Below are positions 51,702-61,095 of a stretch of 64,000 nucleotides of DNA, in pieces. Source of the stretch: Dermatophagoides farinae (Eukaryota; Arthropoda; Arachnida; Sarcoptiformes; Pyroglyphidae); assembly GCF_024713945.1 (NCBI RefSeq), contig NC_134678.1, positions 1,922,001 to 1,986,000 on the forward strand, in the 5' to 3' direction. A program made the position numbers and the translations under genes. The notes beneath the pieces were generated by a model. It made no database searches and had not been told where the DNA came from. It saw only the letters and a list, made by a program, of their open reading frames with translations. The stretch's first letter is position 1, and every line of letters begins with the position of its first letter.

Positions 51702-54700
51702 ATTCTCCCGCCGAGAATGCGTTATCCAAATCAAACGATTCGTTGGTCTCCACAATTCTGTTCCATTAATTCGTATTTTTACAGTACGACATATGCCATC
51801 AGATCCACTCTTGACTTCCATTACTTGTCCAATAGGCCAATTAGAACGTTTAGTCAGAAATTCAGGCAACATTAACCAATCACCAATTTGCACATCTGTC
51901 GATTTGTTAGTTGACATTCGAGCCAATTTCTTCAGGTATTGGGACATCCACAATTTGGCAACTTCTTTAACAAATTTTGATCTCTCAATTTTCATTTCCC
52001 ATACGTCGTCTATATTATTTTCTTGTTTTAAATTCATGGTACGACCCATCCATAGTTCAAAAGCAGAGAAAAAACGACCATCATTTTGTATTATCGGTCG
52101 TTGGTTAATCACATATTCCACGTAATTAAAATTTCTTTGTAAAGAAAAAAGAGAACGAGCCCTTTTTGGCAACATTTTCAAGCATTCCTTTACCAATCTA
52201 ATCATTCGTTCGGCTGCACCATTCATCCATGGGGCCAATGGTGTTGACGTTTTCCAATTAATAGCATTTGTTTGACCAGAACGGGCCAATTTATTCAATT
52301 TTTCACGAACAGCCATAAAATTGGTTCCGTTATCCGACCACACTTCCGTCGGGTATCCAATCTGATTCCACACGGTTCTCAAAGTATCATATAACGAATT
52401 TTCGGACAAATTTTCGAGAACACTAACTTTTACCGCTTTTGTTGTTCGACACATAATAACAATTCCATAGCATTTTTTACCATTAGCAATAGTTAGTGGA
52501 CCAAACGCATCCATCATTATGCATTCAAACGGCTTCATAAATCGTTTTTGGACTTCATGTAGAGGACCAAGCGGCTGTTTGATTGCCTTGCCTCTTATCA
52601 TTCGGCATAAAGTACATTCATTAATTATCTTTTTCATGTGCCGATTGGCATTTGCAACTCGAACTTCGTCCATGACCATAGCTAATGACATACCACATCC
52701 TCGATGCAAGGATTTTCGATGGGCAATTTTTAGCATCTCGTTGGCTAATACAGAGTTCTTCGGAATCCAAATAGGTTGATTTTCTAAGTCTCTTGACCAA
52801 AAATGCAATAATCCATTCTTATCGATCAAATTATCAGAGCGTTTCAATTCGCTACGTTGGTAAATCATATATAAGATATGTATAGCGCTAAAATGTGGTT
52901 TTCGATTGGTAGCAATTTCCATCCAATTCATACATCGTTGTATCCATTTTGTCATTTTTAAAATCACACCACATTTGTCCATCCAGTTCCGCAATGTTTG
53001 ATCAGGAATCAATGTTTCTCGAATGGCACAAATCAATTTCGTTACAATAGGTTCACTGCTATCATTGATCAATTTATCAATATCGATTTCATAAGGTTTG
53101 GCGGCAATATAACGTTCAGCATTACAACCTCTTGAAAATAGGTCAGCTGGATTATGTTTACCACTTATATGCCGAAAACTTGCACGAATTTCAAATCCGA
53201 TCATTAGAATCGATAACAATCGGCGCGCAATAGCAATTGGATATTCATTCGGTGACGATTTCAACCGATCAATGTTTATTTGCGAATCGGTAAAAATTTC
53301 AATTTTTCCATTATATTTCAAATAATTCACAATACGCGACGTGGCTTTGACACCTTCATATAATGCCAATAATTCCAAATCGACAATAGTTCGACCACGA
53401 GGAGATATCTTCGATTTTCCAAAAATTAAATCTTTTTCCAAATAAATGGCGTATCCATAACCACCAATACTTGCGTCCACGAAGCACGACAATTGATTTT
53501 GATCTTCAACATAACGAACAAATTTGATTTTATTCAATTCGTTTAATCCAATTGTGAGATCATTGATTTTGGATACAATATCTTCATTTAGATCATCATC
53601 CCAATCCTTATCCTGGATCATAGCAAATTCTTTTCGAAACAATAATTTTACAGGTTCACAGAATCCTAAAGGATCAAATAATTGACCAATAAATCGTAAT
53701 AATTTTCGTTTAGTATCAATTTTATCAGGAATCTTCCAATTAATATTCAAATAATCATTGATACAATTCCATACCAGACCAAGCAATTTACAGCTTGACG
53801 ATTCGATTCCAAAACAATCACGAATAAATGTAGAATTCGATACCATTTTATGTAAAACAAAACCAGACGATTCAAACGATGATTTTGCTTCATTCATTAC
53901 GTTCATCAACAAAGATTCTGAATGGGATACGGCGAGCAAATCGTCCATATACATAGAATTTTCCAAAACATTTCGTGAATTCGACGACATGTTGTTAATA
54001 ATGATTGACACAACTTGTGTTAATATTGCTGGAGCACTAATAACACCAAATGGCAATACGATCATTTGCATTATCATCAGTTGATCATTGCGATCTTTCC
54101 ATAAAAATCGTAGATATTGGCGATCAGATTCATCAATAACGATTTGTAGAAACGCTTTCTGTAAATCACCAATGCATAGAAACGGTGCCATTCTAATTCT
54201 CACAAGATGAGGCAATGTATTCAAATTCAATGATTCACCTTTCCAAAGCAAATCGTTCAATGAATTCCAACCAAATGACGCGTTCAATACAATTCGGAAC
54301 TTGGTAGTCGCGGCATCAGGTCGTTCAACTTCATGATGTGGAATAAAATATCCATCTGTTTCATTAATAATTTCGGCATGGTTATTTTCAACGTATTTCA
54401 TTAATTCTGATTCATATTGTTCCAAAAGACCTTTTTTGTTCAAACGAGATTGCAAACGATCAAGATGTTCTATTGCTTTGTTGAAATTATTCGGTGGTCT
54501 TTTGCTTGAGAAAAACGGTAGGCTGACTTTGAATCTACCATTATCCAATTTCTCCATTCGTAAATTCATTTTGCCATCATCAACTTCTTCAGGACAATCA
54601 TTTTCATTCCAATGTACAATACGTTTTTCACTTCGTTGTTCAATGACGTTAATCACTTTCATTGATGCAAGGTCTATATCACCGAATACAGTATGCCATA

Positions 54701-56363
54701 CACGGTGACCTTCACGAAATAATTTAACCATATGATCACGACCAACAATAATGTTATTGGATGGTACACGATCAGATACATATGCTTCCAAGTTAGATTC
54801 ACCATTTGGATGCGATAATACAATATCGGCAATTTGATCCACAATACGGGACATGGATTTTTCGAATCCACATAGCATAATCGGTGTAACTTTACGACGA
54901 CATTTCAATGGTGCTAAATCACTACTGACAACAGATACGTCTGCACCAGAATCAATCAACACATCACATTCCATTCGGCCAATACGTCCACGGAATTTGC
55001 CAATGTTAGTTCCAGTTGCTTCACGAACAACCTTCATATCCGCGGTAGCCACTGTTTTTACTTCCGTCTCGTCAAAATTTATACCATGTAATGATGATGG
55101 ATGGTTGTCATTGCATGATGTACACTTTATAACATCCTTTCGACGGCAATCCGATGATTTGTGTCCAGGCCATAGACATATACGACACAAACCTTTATCA
55201 AATACAATCTTCTTTTTATCGAGGCTGGACAATTCACTTTTACATGCAGTTGCCATGTGTCCAGGTTTATCACACAAAAAACATTTTTTCATTGGTTTTG
55301 TCACTACAGTTCGAATCGACGATGTTTTGGATCTCGGATCAACATTTTTCACAGATTTAATCGACAATTTATGCTCAGCACTGCGTTGTGCCCACGTTAT
55401 GGCATGACGATGAGCTTTTTTGACTCGTTCCACAAGATCGTCCAACGATCGACATTCAGCAGAAATTATTTCCGATTCTTTCTTCCAAAACTTATCAGCA
55501 ATTTTCCAAACCATTTGGGACGTATTATCGATATAACGAGGACCCAAGTTTGACACGGCATTTCGAAATTCTTCAATTTGAGATTTAATTCTCTCGAGGC
55601 CATCAACATCATATTTGTCTTTCACATTTGACATTTTCAATATCATTGATTGAATATGCAGATTAATGTGATCAGGATTTTCAAATTCATTCGACAATGC
55701 TTTCCAGCTCTTTTTTAGATTCATTCGTTTCGTCTCGCAATGGTCCCAAATTGACGAAGCTTTTCCTTTGACAATTCCGGATATGAATGCTCGTTTTGAA
55801 CACTCCGATTCGTTTTTACGATCAATTATCAGCGATTCAACACGACGTTTGAATGCTGGCCATTCAGCAACGTTATCCTTAAATGGCTTGATTGAATTAA
55901 TGATTCTGTAAATTGGTGTACCATTATTCACATCTGATTTCGAGCGACTTTTACGTTTATTCTTCTTTTTCAAAGACAAGTCTTTTAATTTACGACGCAA
56001 TTTTTCCATTTCATTCTCAATTTCTGCATCGGATTCACTAGACGAATCGTGGCTATCATCATCATCATCATCGAGTTGACTACTATGAACACTATCATCA
56101 TCGTCATCAGCATCAGATTCATTTCGATCCATATCGTCATCGCCATTATTATCATCAAACAATTCATTCACATTAATATCATTGATCATGGCTTTCAATG
56201 CGTCATCATATTTTTTCCATAATTTCATTTCATTTTCATCAAGACCATCCGTACGATTTTCGAATTCCATATCCAATTCGGACACCAGTTTTCGATCAAA
56301 CTTTTTTGATTTGAACGTTTTCATGATCTTTGTTTTAAAAACTCGATCGGTCAATTTATCCAT
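51663..56363 (-). CDS. BEL/Pao gag-pol polyprotein, 1566 residues, uninterrupted
   Basis: Domains in order: acidic Asp/Ser-rich N-terminus; gag-like DUF1759 region (~150-330); cysteine knuckles of CX2CX4HX4C type (~358-425); aspartic protease with DSGAD (~469); reverse transcriptase with the GDLQKAF (~728), LPFGV and YMDD (~803) catalytic blocks; RNase H with its acidic residues in FVDAS (~961), LELLALYE (~993) and FTDSQ (~1024); an integrase HHCC zinc site (~1216-1255); the DDE catalytic core with D in MMDAFGP (~1284), D in SDNGTNF (~1343) and E in AAERM (~1379); and a C-terminal DUF5641-like region. All these catalytic residues are present and no stop or shift was found. The start at 56363 is the first ATG after the 5' LTR leader. 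The domain order protease-RT-RNase H-integrase with DUF1759 and DUF5641 marks the Pao/BEL group. Confidence 0.93.
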   Translation of the reverse strand: MDKLTDRVFKTKIMKTFKSKKFDRKLVSELDMEFENRTDGLDENEMKLWKKYDDALKAMINDINVNELFDDNNGDDDMDRNESDADDDDDSVHSSQLDDDDDDSHDSSSESDAEIENEMEKLRRKLKDLSLKKKNKRKSRSKSDVNNGTPIYRIINSIKPFKDNVAEWPAFKRRVESLIIDRKNESECSKRAFISGIVKGKASSIWDHCETKRMNLKKSWKALSNEFENPDHINLHIQSMILKMSNVKDKYDVDGLERIKSQIEEFRNAVSNLGPRYIDNTSQMVWKIADKFWKKESEIISAECRSLDDLVERVKKAHRHAITWAQRSAEHKLSIKSVKNVDPRSKTSSIRTVVTKPMKKCFLCDKPGHMATACKSELSSLDKKKIVFDKGLCRICLWPGHKSSDCRRKDVIKCTSCNDNHPSSLHGINFDETEVKTVATADMKVVREATGTNIGKFRGRIGRMECDVLIDSGADVSVVSSDLAPLKCRRKVTPIMLCGFEKSMSRIVDQIADIVLSHPNGESNLEAYVSDRVPSNNIIVGRDHMVKLFREGHRVWHTVFGDIDLASMKVINVIEQRSEKRIVHWNENDCPEEVDDGKMNLRMEKLDNGRFKVSLPFFSSKRPPNNFNKAIEHLDRLQSRLNKKGLLEQYESELMKYVENNHAEIINETDGYFIPHHEVERPDAATTKFRIVLNASFGWNSLNDLLWKGESLNLNTLPHLVRIRMAPFLCIGDLQKAFLQIVIDESDRQYLRFLWKDRNDQLMIMQMIVLPFGVISAPAILTQVVSIIINNMSSNSRNVLENSMYMDDLLAVSHSESLLMNVMNEAKSSFESSGFVLHKMVSNSTFIRDCFGIESSSCKLLGLVWNCINDYLNINWKIPDKIDTKRKLLRFIGQLFDPLGFCEPVKLLFRKEFAMIQDKDWDDDLNEDIVSKINDLTIGLNELNKIKFVRYVEDQNQLSCFVDASIGGYGYAIYLEKDLIFGKSKISPRGRTIVDLELLALYEGVKATSRIVNYLKYNGKIEIFTDSQINIDRLKSSPNEYPIAIARRLLSILMIGFEIRASFRHISGKHNPADLFSRGCNAERYIAAKPYEIDIDKLINDSSEPIVTKLICAIRETLIPDQTLRNWMDKCGVILKMTKWIQRCMNWMEIATNRKPHFSAIHILYMIYQRSELKRSDNLIDKNGLLHFWSRDLENQPIWIPKNSVLANEMLKIAHRKSLHRGCGMSLAMVMDEVRVANANRHMKKIINECTLCRMIRGKAIKQPLGPLHEVQKRFMKPFECIMMDAFGPLTIANGKKCYGIVIMCRTTKAVKVSVLENLSENSLYDTLRTVWNQIGYPTEVWSDNGTNFMAVREKLNKLARSGQTNAINWKTSTPLAPWMNGAAERMIRLVKECLKMLPKRARSLFSLQRNFNYVEYVINQRPIIQNDGRFFSAFELWMGRTMNLKQENNIDDVWEMKIERSKFVKEVAKLWMSQYLKKLARMSTNKSTDVQIGDWLMLPEFLTKRSNWPIGQVMEVKSGSDGICRTVKIRINGTELWRPTNRLIWITHSRRENCSGTSYMNEDKI
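51702..51712 (-). promoter_or_regulatory. Polypurine tract of the BEL/Pao element
   Basis: On the element's strand GGCGGGAGAAT directly precedes the 3' LTR, as expected for the plus-strand primer of reverse transcription. It is read through as codons for Arg-Arg-Glu-Asn in the polyprotein. Confidence 0.7.
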
Positions 56364-56485
56364 GATTCAGGTTCAATAAATCCAAAATTCAAATGATCAA
56401 TTCAATAATTTCGATTTAAATCAATTCAGCAATCAATAAATCGATTCATATAAATCCAGGCCAATTCGTATGAAATAAAAGAAAT

Positions 56486-56736
56486 TGTAACATTCACAAT
56501 TTATAAACTTTATTTCTGGAATTGAATTATTGAATAATAAATTATAATTACAATGATTAAAAATAGATTACGTACCATATGTTGGTATCGTTTGTAAATT
56601 CAAAAAAAAATCAAAAAAATCAATCAATATAATTTAATATCATAAAGAGATGACAAACACTCAAAACTCTCTGACAAAAGTTCGATACATGTGTTTTTTA
56701 TATTTTATCTTCATTCATATATGACGTTCCGCTACA
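56486..56736 (-). repeat. 5' LTR of the BEL/Pao element
   Basis: 251 bp, with no difference from the other LTR by direct comparison. Read on the element's strand it begins TGTAG and ends TTACA. Confidence 0.93.
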
Positions 56737-56810
56737 AATTTTTGTTTTCGTTTTCTGTATTTTTGTTTTCTGTCTTTTTTTTTTGTTCCAACATCATTAA
56801 AAAAAATTAC

Positions 56811-57719
56811 CTTTCAATACTGACGGCAAGTAAATTCATTACAGTAGACATTGCTGAAATCGCTTCAACATAGGCAATCATTTTACAAATGGAACTTAAT
56901 CCTGTCCATGTTATCATAAAATATTCCAACGTTTCTAATGGTACAAATACCAATAATAATAATAGATCAGCTATTGCTAAACTGACTAAAAATACGGCCG
57001 TTGGTGAACGAAATTTTCCATGCATTGACCATGTTGCAATGACCACACCATTACCAATAACGCCAATCAAAAATGTCAATGTATGAGTGATGATAATCGG
57101 CATAAAAGCTATAAATAGAAGTAAATTATTAATTTACATTTTTCATCATCATCATAATCATTATGAAACACACACATACACATACACATATTTAATAGTA
57201 AATTGAATGAAATTAAAATATAATGTACGTACATGGATTCATGGATGGATGCAACATATCATGTGGATATTCAATGTAAAATTGATCCGATCTGGCTTGA
57301 TTAATACTGAATGATGATGATGATGATGATGTTGATGGTAAAATTGAAGACGTATCATTCATGGATTCATCCAAAATTTGATGATCACTTGCATTGATTA
57401 AATAATCCAATTGTTTTATGATTGAACCAATATCAGACATAAGTTTTGGATCACACGGTCCAATATTTCCATTGTTTCCAATAATATGGCTGATTTCGAC
57501 ACCACCACCACCACTGCCAACATTATTATTACTATTATTACTAATGATTGTGCCATTGTTTAGATCATCATCAAAATCAATTCTACCATCGTAAACAGCT
57601 GCATTTGTTGTATTAACAATATGTTGTTTATTCAGATCAAATAATGAACAATTATTCAATATTGATTTATGCTGTTGATATGCTTTCCAGAGAAGATTCT
57701 GTTCAACTATTGAAGACAT
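56811..57719 (-). CDS. Same GPCR: extracellular N-terminus and TM1-TM3
   Basis: Exons on the minus strand are 57719-57233 (donor GTACGT, phase 1) and 57108-56811 (acceptor TATAG, donor GTAATT, phase 2). The ATG at 57719 is preferred. An upstream in-frame ATG at 57998 would place a piggyBac-type MITE in the coding region and gives residues that look like untranslated DNA. The N-terminus is Asn/Ser-rich with several N-glycosylation sequons and no signal peptide. TM1 has LIGVIGNGVVIATW, TM2 has FLVSLAIADLLLLL, and TM3 has ICKMIAYVEAISAMSTVMNL ending LAVSIER, the start of the (D/E)R(Y) motif; the exon ends inside the Arg codon. The IADLL and VSIER motifs and the TM3 cysteine place it among rhodopsin-family peptide receptors. 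I could not decide which one (TRH-, trissin- or CNMamide-receptor-like are candidates). Confidence 0.85.
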
Positions 57720-57883
57720 AATCAAATATATTCGTTTCGCATAGAATCGATTCTTGATTTTCAATATATAATAACGATGATGATTGTTTGAATTGAAGAA
57801 AATTATTTTTTTTATATGATGGAAATAAATGAAAAATTGATTTAGAATAGCAAAATGAAATGAGATTTTTTCTTTTGTATTAA

Positions 57884-58135
57884 CCCGTTTCAACCCATGT
57901 TCCCCATTTGGAGAGCTGGGTCTGATTTTTTTTTTGTTTTGGAAAAAACTATCAATCTTTTCTACTTTCACAAGATGCCTTTGGTGACAGGAAATCAATA
58001 GTTATTTTTCATGTACTTTGTACTGAACACACACGAGATGATGATTTTCAAAAAAAATAGATTACTCAGGTTAAATGATAAAAATGATGATGAAAAAAAA
58101 TCATCATAAACAAAAAAAAATTGGATAGAAACGGG
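57884..58135. mobile_element. 252-bp piggyBac-type MITE with TTAA target duplication
   Basis: The ends CCCGTTTCAACCCA (57884 on) and, inverted, CCCGTTTCTATCCA (ending 58135) match at 12 of 14 positions and perfectly over the first eight. TTAA flanks both sides (57880-57883 and 58136-58139). TTAA next to a CCC-starting terminal repeat is the signature of piggyBac elements. No transposase frame is present, so it is non-autonomous. It lies about 165 bp upstream of the preferred receptor start codon and could be part of its leader or promoter. Confidence 0.75.
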
Positions 58136-58214
58136 TTAATACAGTTAATCGATGTCAAAAGATCTTTCAACAACAACATAAATTCTCTATTCAAATATCA
58201 ATATGATCCACTTT

Positions 58215-58451
58215 TCAATTAGAACTATTGTGACAAGATGATAAATGATAATTTTCACGCAAACACACAAACATCATATTATTTGAACAAACTTGTATCA
58301 ATTGTATAACCAATAATAATAGATTCGAATATTTGATAAAATGGGACCAAATTAATTTCACTGAATTATTTGTCGATTTGAACCATTTTGGATGGCAAAG
58401 TATAAGGAAAAACACAACAGCAACAAAAAAAAATCCTGACAAACGATTCAT
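58215..58451 (-). CDS. Doubtful small membrane or secreted protein
   Basis: This is a 78-residue frame that starts MNRLSGFFFVAVVFFLILCH, a good signal-peptide or membrane segment. A second hydrophobic stretch follows (LLLLVIQLIQVC), with four cysteines in the second half. Just upstream of the ATG is TTTTTCATTACAG, which looks like a splice acceptor. No family is recognised, and AT-rich DNA often produces hydrophobic frames. It may be an upstream exon related to the receptor gene or chance. Confidence 0.3.
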   Translation of the reverse strand: MNRLSGFFFVAVVFFLILCHPKWFKSTNNSVKLIWSHFIKYSNLLLLVIQLIQVCSNNMMFVCLRENYHLSSCHNSSN

Positions 58452-59140
58452 TTGATCTGTAATGAAAAAAAATAGAGAAAAAAAAGTTTATTTGTTCATT
58501 GTCGGCAAAAAAAAAAAGTTTTAATGAATTTCCGAATTTTTTTTTAAATTACCACTAGGGTAGTAAGGGAATATCTATAGGGCTATTTTTTTTGTTTTCT
58601 GTCATACATGTTACATCATTGTCATTGTCGTTATTATTATCATCATCAACAACAACAACAACAACAATAACTAATGACAACGGAAATAAAAAAAAATAAC
58701 GAGTTCGAAGAAATCTATCACGCGTAAAAAGCATTTATATATTTTTTTTTCAATGTTAATCGCACACTTGATGTGGAATTCAAAGTCTACTGATTGAAAA
58801 ACAACGACAACATGATGAAGAATTTTTCTGGACAATAATAATTCTTGGAATACTATAGATGGATAATATTTAATAGAATAGAAATTCCTTTTTCAACAAA
58901 TAACATAACATATTATTTTTTTTCTTTCGTCACTTTTCTGTTACACACATAATTTTGATTATTCAATTTAATGAACAATAAATATTGTACACATTGTATT
59001 CCATGTATGTATGATGTGCATAATTTAATTCTTTACTGCCACAATGATTTTTTTTCCTATTTCAAATTTGCATTTTAGCATTTAGTGATGGCATTATTTT
59101 TCATTACATTTCGGACTAGATAAAGAAAGCGGAAATAATC

Positions 59141-59173
<33 letters not shown>

Positions 59174-60033
59174 CCATAGGATATAATTCAATCGAAAATT
59201 CATTCATTGATTATTTATGATCCATTTTTGTTTCCCTCTCCATTGTTGCATGAAATTGTTTATAAAAAAAAACAATGAATTCAGGAAACACAGTGCTGAA
59301 GAATCAATTATTTCACGCCTATTTAATGAGAAAAAAGCATATCATCATCATCAGCATTTTACCAGAGCAAAAAAAAATGGAAAAATTTCTCTCAAATAAA
59401 TCAATTCAATATCCGTTGAATAAATATGCTTCTTATTATTGTCAAAATGATTGATGAAAATTAAGTTTGGAAAAAATTTGTCAAAATGTTGAAATGGGAT
59501 TTTTTCCATTCATAATATAATATATAATATATAGCAACAAGCAACATCAAATTATGCGAAAAAAATGAAAAAAAAATAAAATAAAAAGTGCAACAAAAGC
59601 TAAATTATTCAATCAAAAAAAAAAAAAACGAAAACAAAAAATTCTAAAAGAATCTTCATATGATTCTTAACTCTATCCATATACATATCCATTTAATTCT
59701 GAATAAATTTTCTTTTTTTTTTTAGTTATTATATGAATTTATTTTTCAATCTTGCATTTTGATTGTTCAAATTCAACAAACTGTGATGAATCTTTTGTTT
59801 GGAATGTTGGAAACAAAAAAAAAAGAAAAAAATAAGAAAGACGACATTGTCTCATACATGGATTACTTTATTGATTATAATACAAAACAGTGGAACCGGA
59901 TAGACACAAAAAAAATGGAAATAAAGAATGAATAAATACAAAAGAATTTTGATATAGGGATTTTCAACAAGGACCTACAACATGTTTGCATGTGTAAATT
60001 TTTTTTTTTTTTGCGAAAAGTTCTGTTTTTTCC

Positions 60034-60064
<31 letters not shown>

Positions 60065-60728
60065 CTTTTTTCAATTCTTTGCCATTCAAGCTCGATAGTA
60101 GTATCATTAGACAAGAATGTTGAGAATTTAGCCTATTATTATAATCATCATCATCTGTAATGATGAGCTGACAATGACAAAATAAAAGAATAAAAGTAAG
60201 ATGAAAAGAGGTTTAACTTCTTATCAATCTATTATTTTATATTCTAGATTGAATTTGACTGTTGTATTCATTCAATCTTTTAGCATTGTATTATATAAAT
60301 TATATTGAAAATCTAATTTGAATCAATGTGGTGATATCTATGTTGATTCAGAATTCTATTATTAATGTGTTTTTAAAAATAAGAATCAAATCAGATTTCA
60401 TAATGACTTTTATTCTGCTTTTTTTCCCCTCCTACGCCATATTTCCTGCGATCATAAGATTAAAAGTATTTAGACAAAACTAAATAAAAATTTAATTAAA
60501 TCCATCCAAAATGATTATATTATCATTATCATGATTATTGAAATTGAAATCGATACGTCATGTTGTTGTTGCGTCACGATTAAATGATGATGAAATTATA
60601 TTAGCTTTTTTTTTGATCATACGATAAATTTTTTGTTTACTTGTTTAATCCTGTAAAATCATCATCATCATCGTCTGTTTGATTCACATTTATCGATTTC
60701 CTTTCAATATCAATTACATCAATGTGTT
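58452..60728. other. Intergenic, repeats only
   Basis: The stretch has CAA, ATG (59138-59173) and TTG (60035-60062) trinucleotide runs and A/T homopolymers. No gene is supported. Confidence 0.5.
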
Positions 60729-61095
60729 TCATTGATTTCCTGTTGGCCATATATCAATGTCTAGTGATTGATTCAATTTGGACATTTTTGTACATTCACT
60801 TGGGACTTGATATTTACTTATTGATCGACCACATGAATAGCATGCTGAGTGAACATTGAATCGCACACATTTCAATTGAATCATTGTTACTATTTTTATT
60901 TTTTTCTGTTCCATTCAGACCTTTTATAAAAAGATTTGACCAAATAAAAAATTTCCAATGAAAAAAAAGCAAAAAAAATAAACAAGATTCCTGGTCATTA
61001 TTTTTGCTTTGTTGTATTCGTGGATAGACATTTTTAAAATAAAATCAGAATTGATAGTTAATTTACTCACAAGGCATAAAATCAAAAATTGCCAT
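60729..61095 (-). CDS. Tentative small cysteine-containing protein, two exons
   Basis: The better-supported exon is 60889-60729. It encodes MIQLKCVRFNVHSACYSC followed by GRSISKYQVPSEC and ends in TGA, with four cysteines in 29 residues and codon use less AT-biased than the surroundings. A possible first exon, 61095-61071 (ATG to GTGAGT, phase 1), joins it in frame through a TAG acceptor at 60891-60890. The resulting ~60-residue product lacks a signal peptide. The first exon may be wrong, and the real upstream exon may lie elsewhere. A cystine-rich hormone-like last exon is conceivable, but I cannot match it to a family. Confidence 0.3.

Larger units (their letters stand above)
51451..56736 (-). 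mobile_element. Full-length BEL/Pao LTR retrotransposon, apparently intact
   Basis: It is 5286 bp long and bounded by two identical 251-bp LTRs (51451-51701 and 56486-56736). Read on its own (minus) strand these start TGTAGCGG and end GTTACA. The flanks AATTTT (51445-51450) and AATTTT (56737-56742) fit a target-site duplication of about 5-6 bp. One uninterrupted gag-pol frame fills the interior. There is no env-like frame. The tRNA primer-binding site was not identified: the 20 bases after the 5' LTR are AT-rich. The element lies in the receptor gene, in the same orientation as it, between the TM1-3 and TM4 exons. LTR identity implies a recent insertion. Confidence 0.93.

Noticed and set aside
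52519-55553. Plus-strand frames opposite the retrotransposon
   Set aside because: They are antisense shadows of the gag-pol frame.
57720-57998. Extended N-terminus of the receptor from the upstream ATG at 57998
   Set aside because: Part of it is the piggyBac-type MITE, and the residues look like translated non-coding DNA; the ATG at 57719 fits better.
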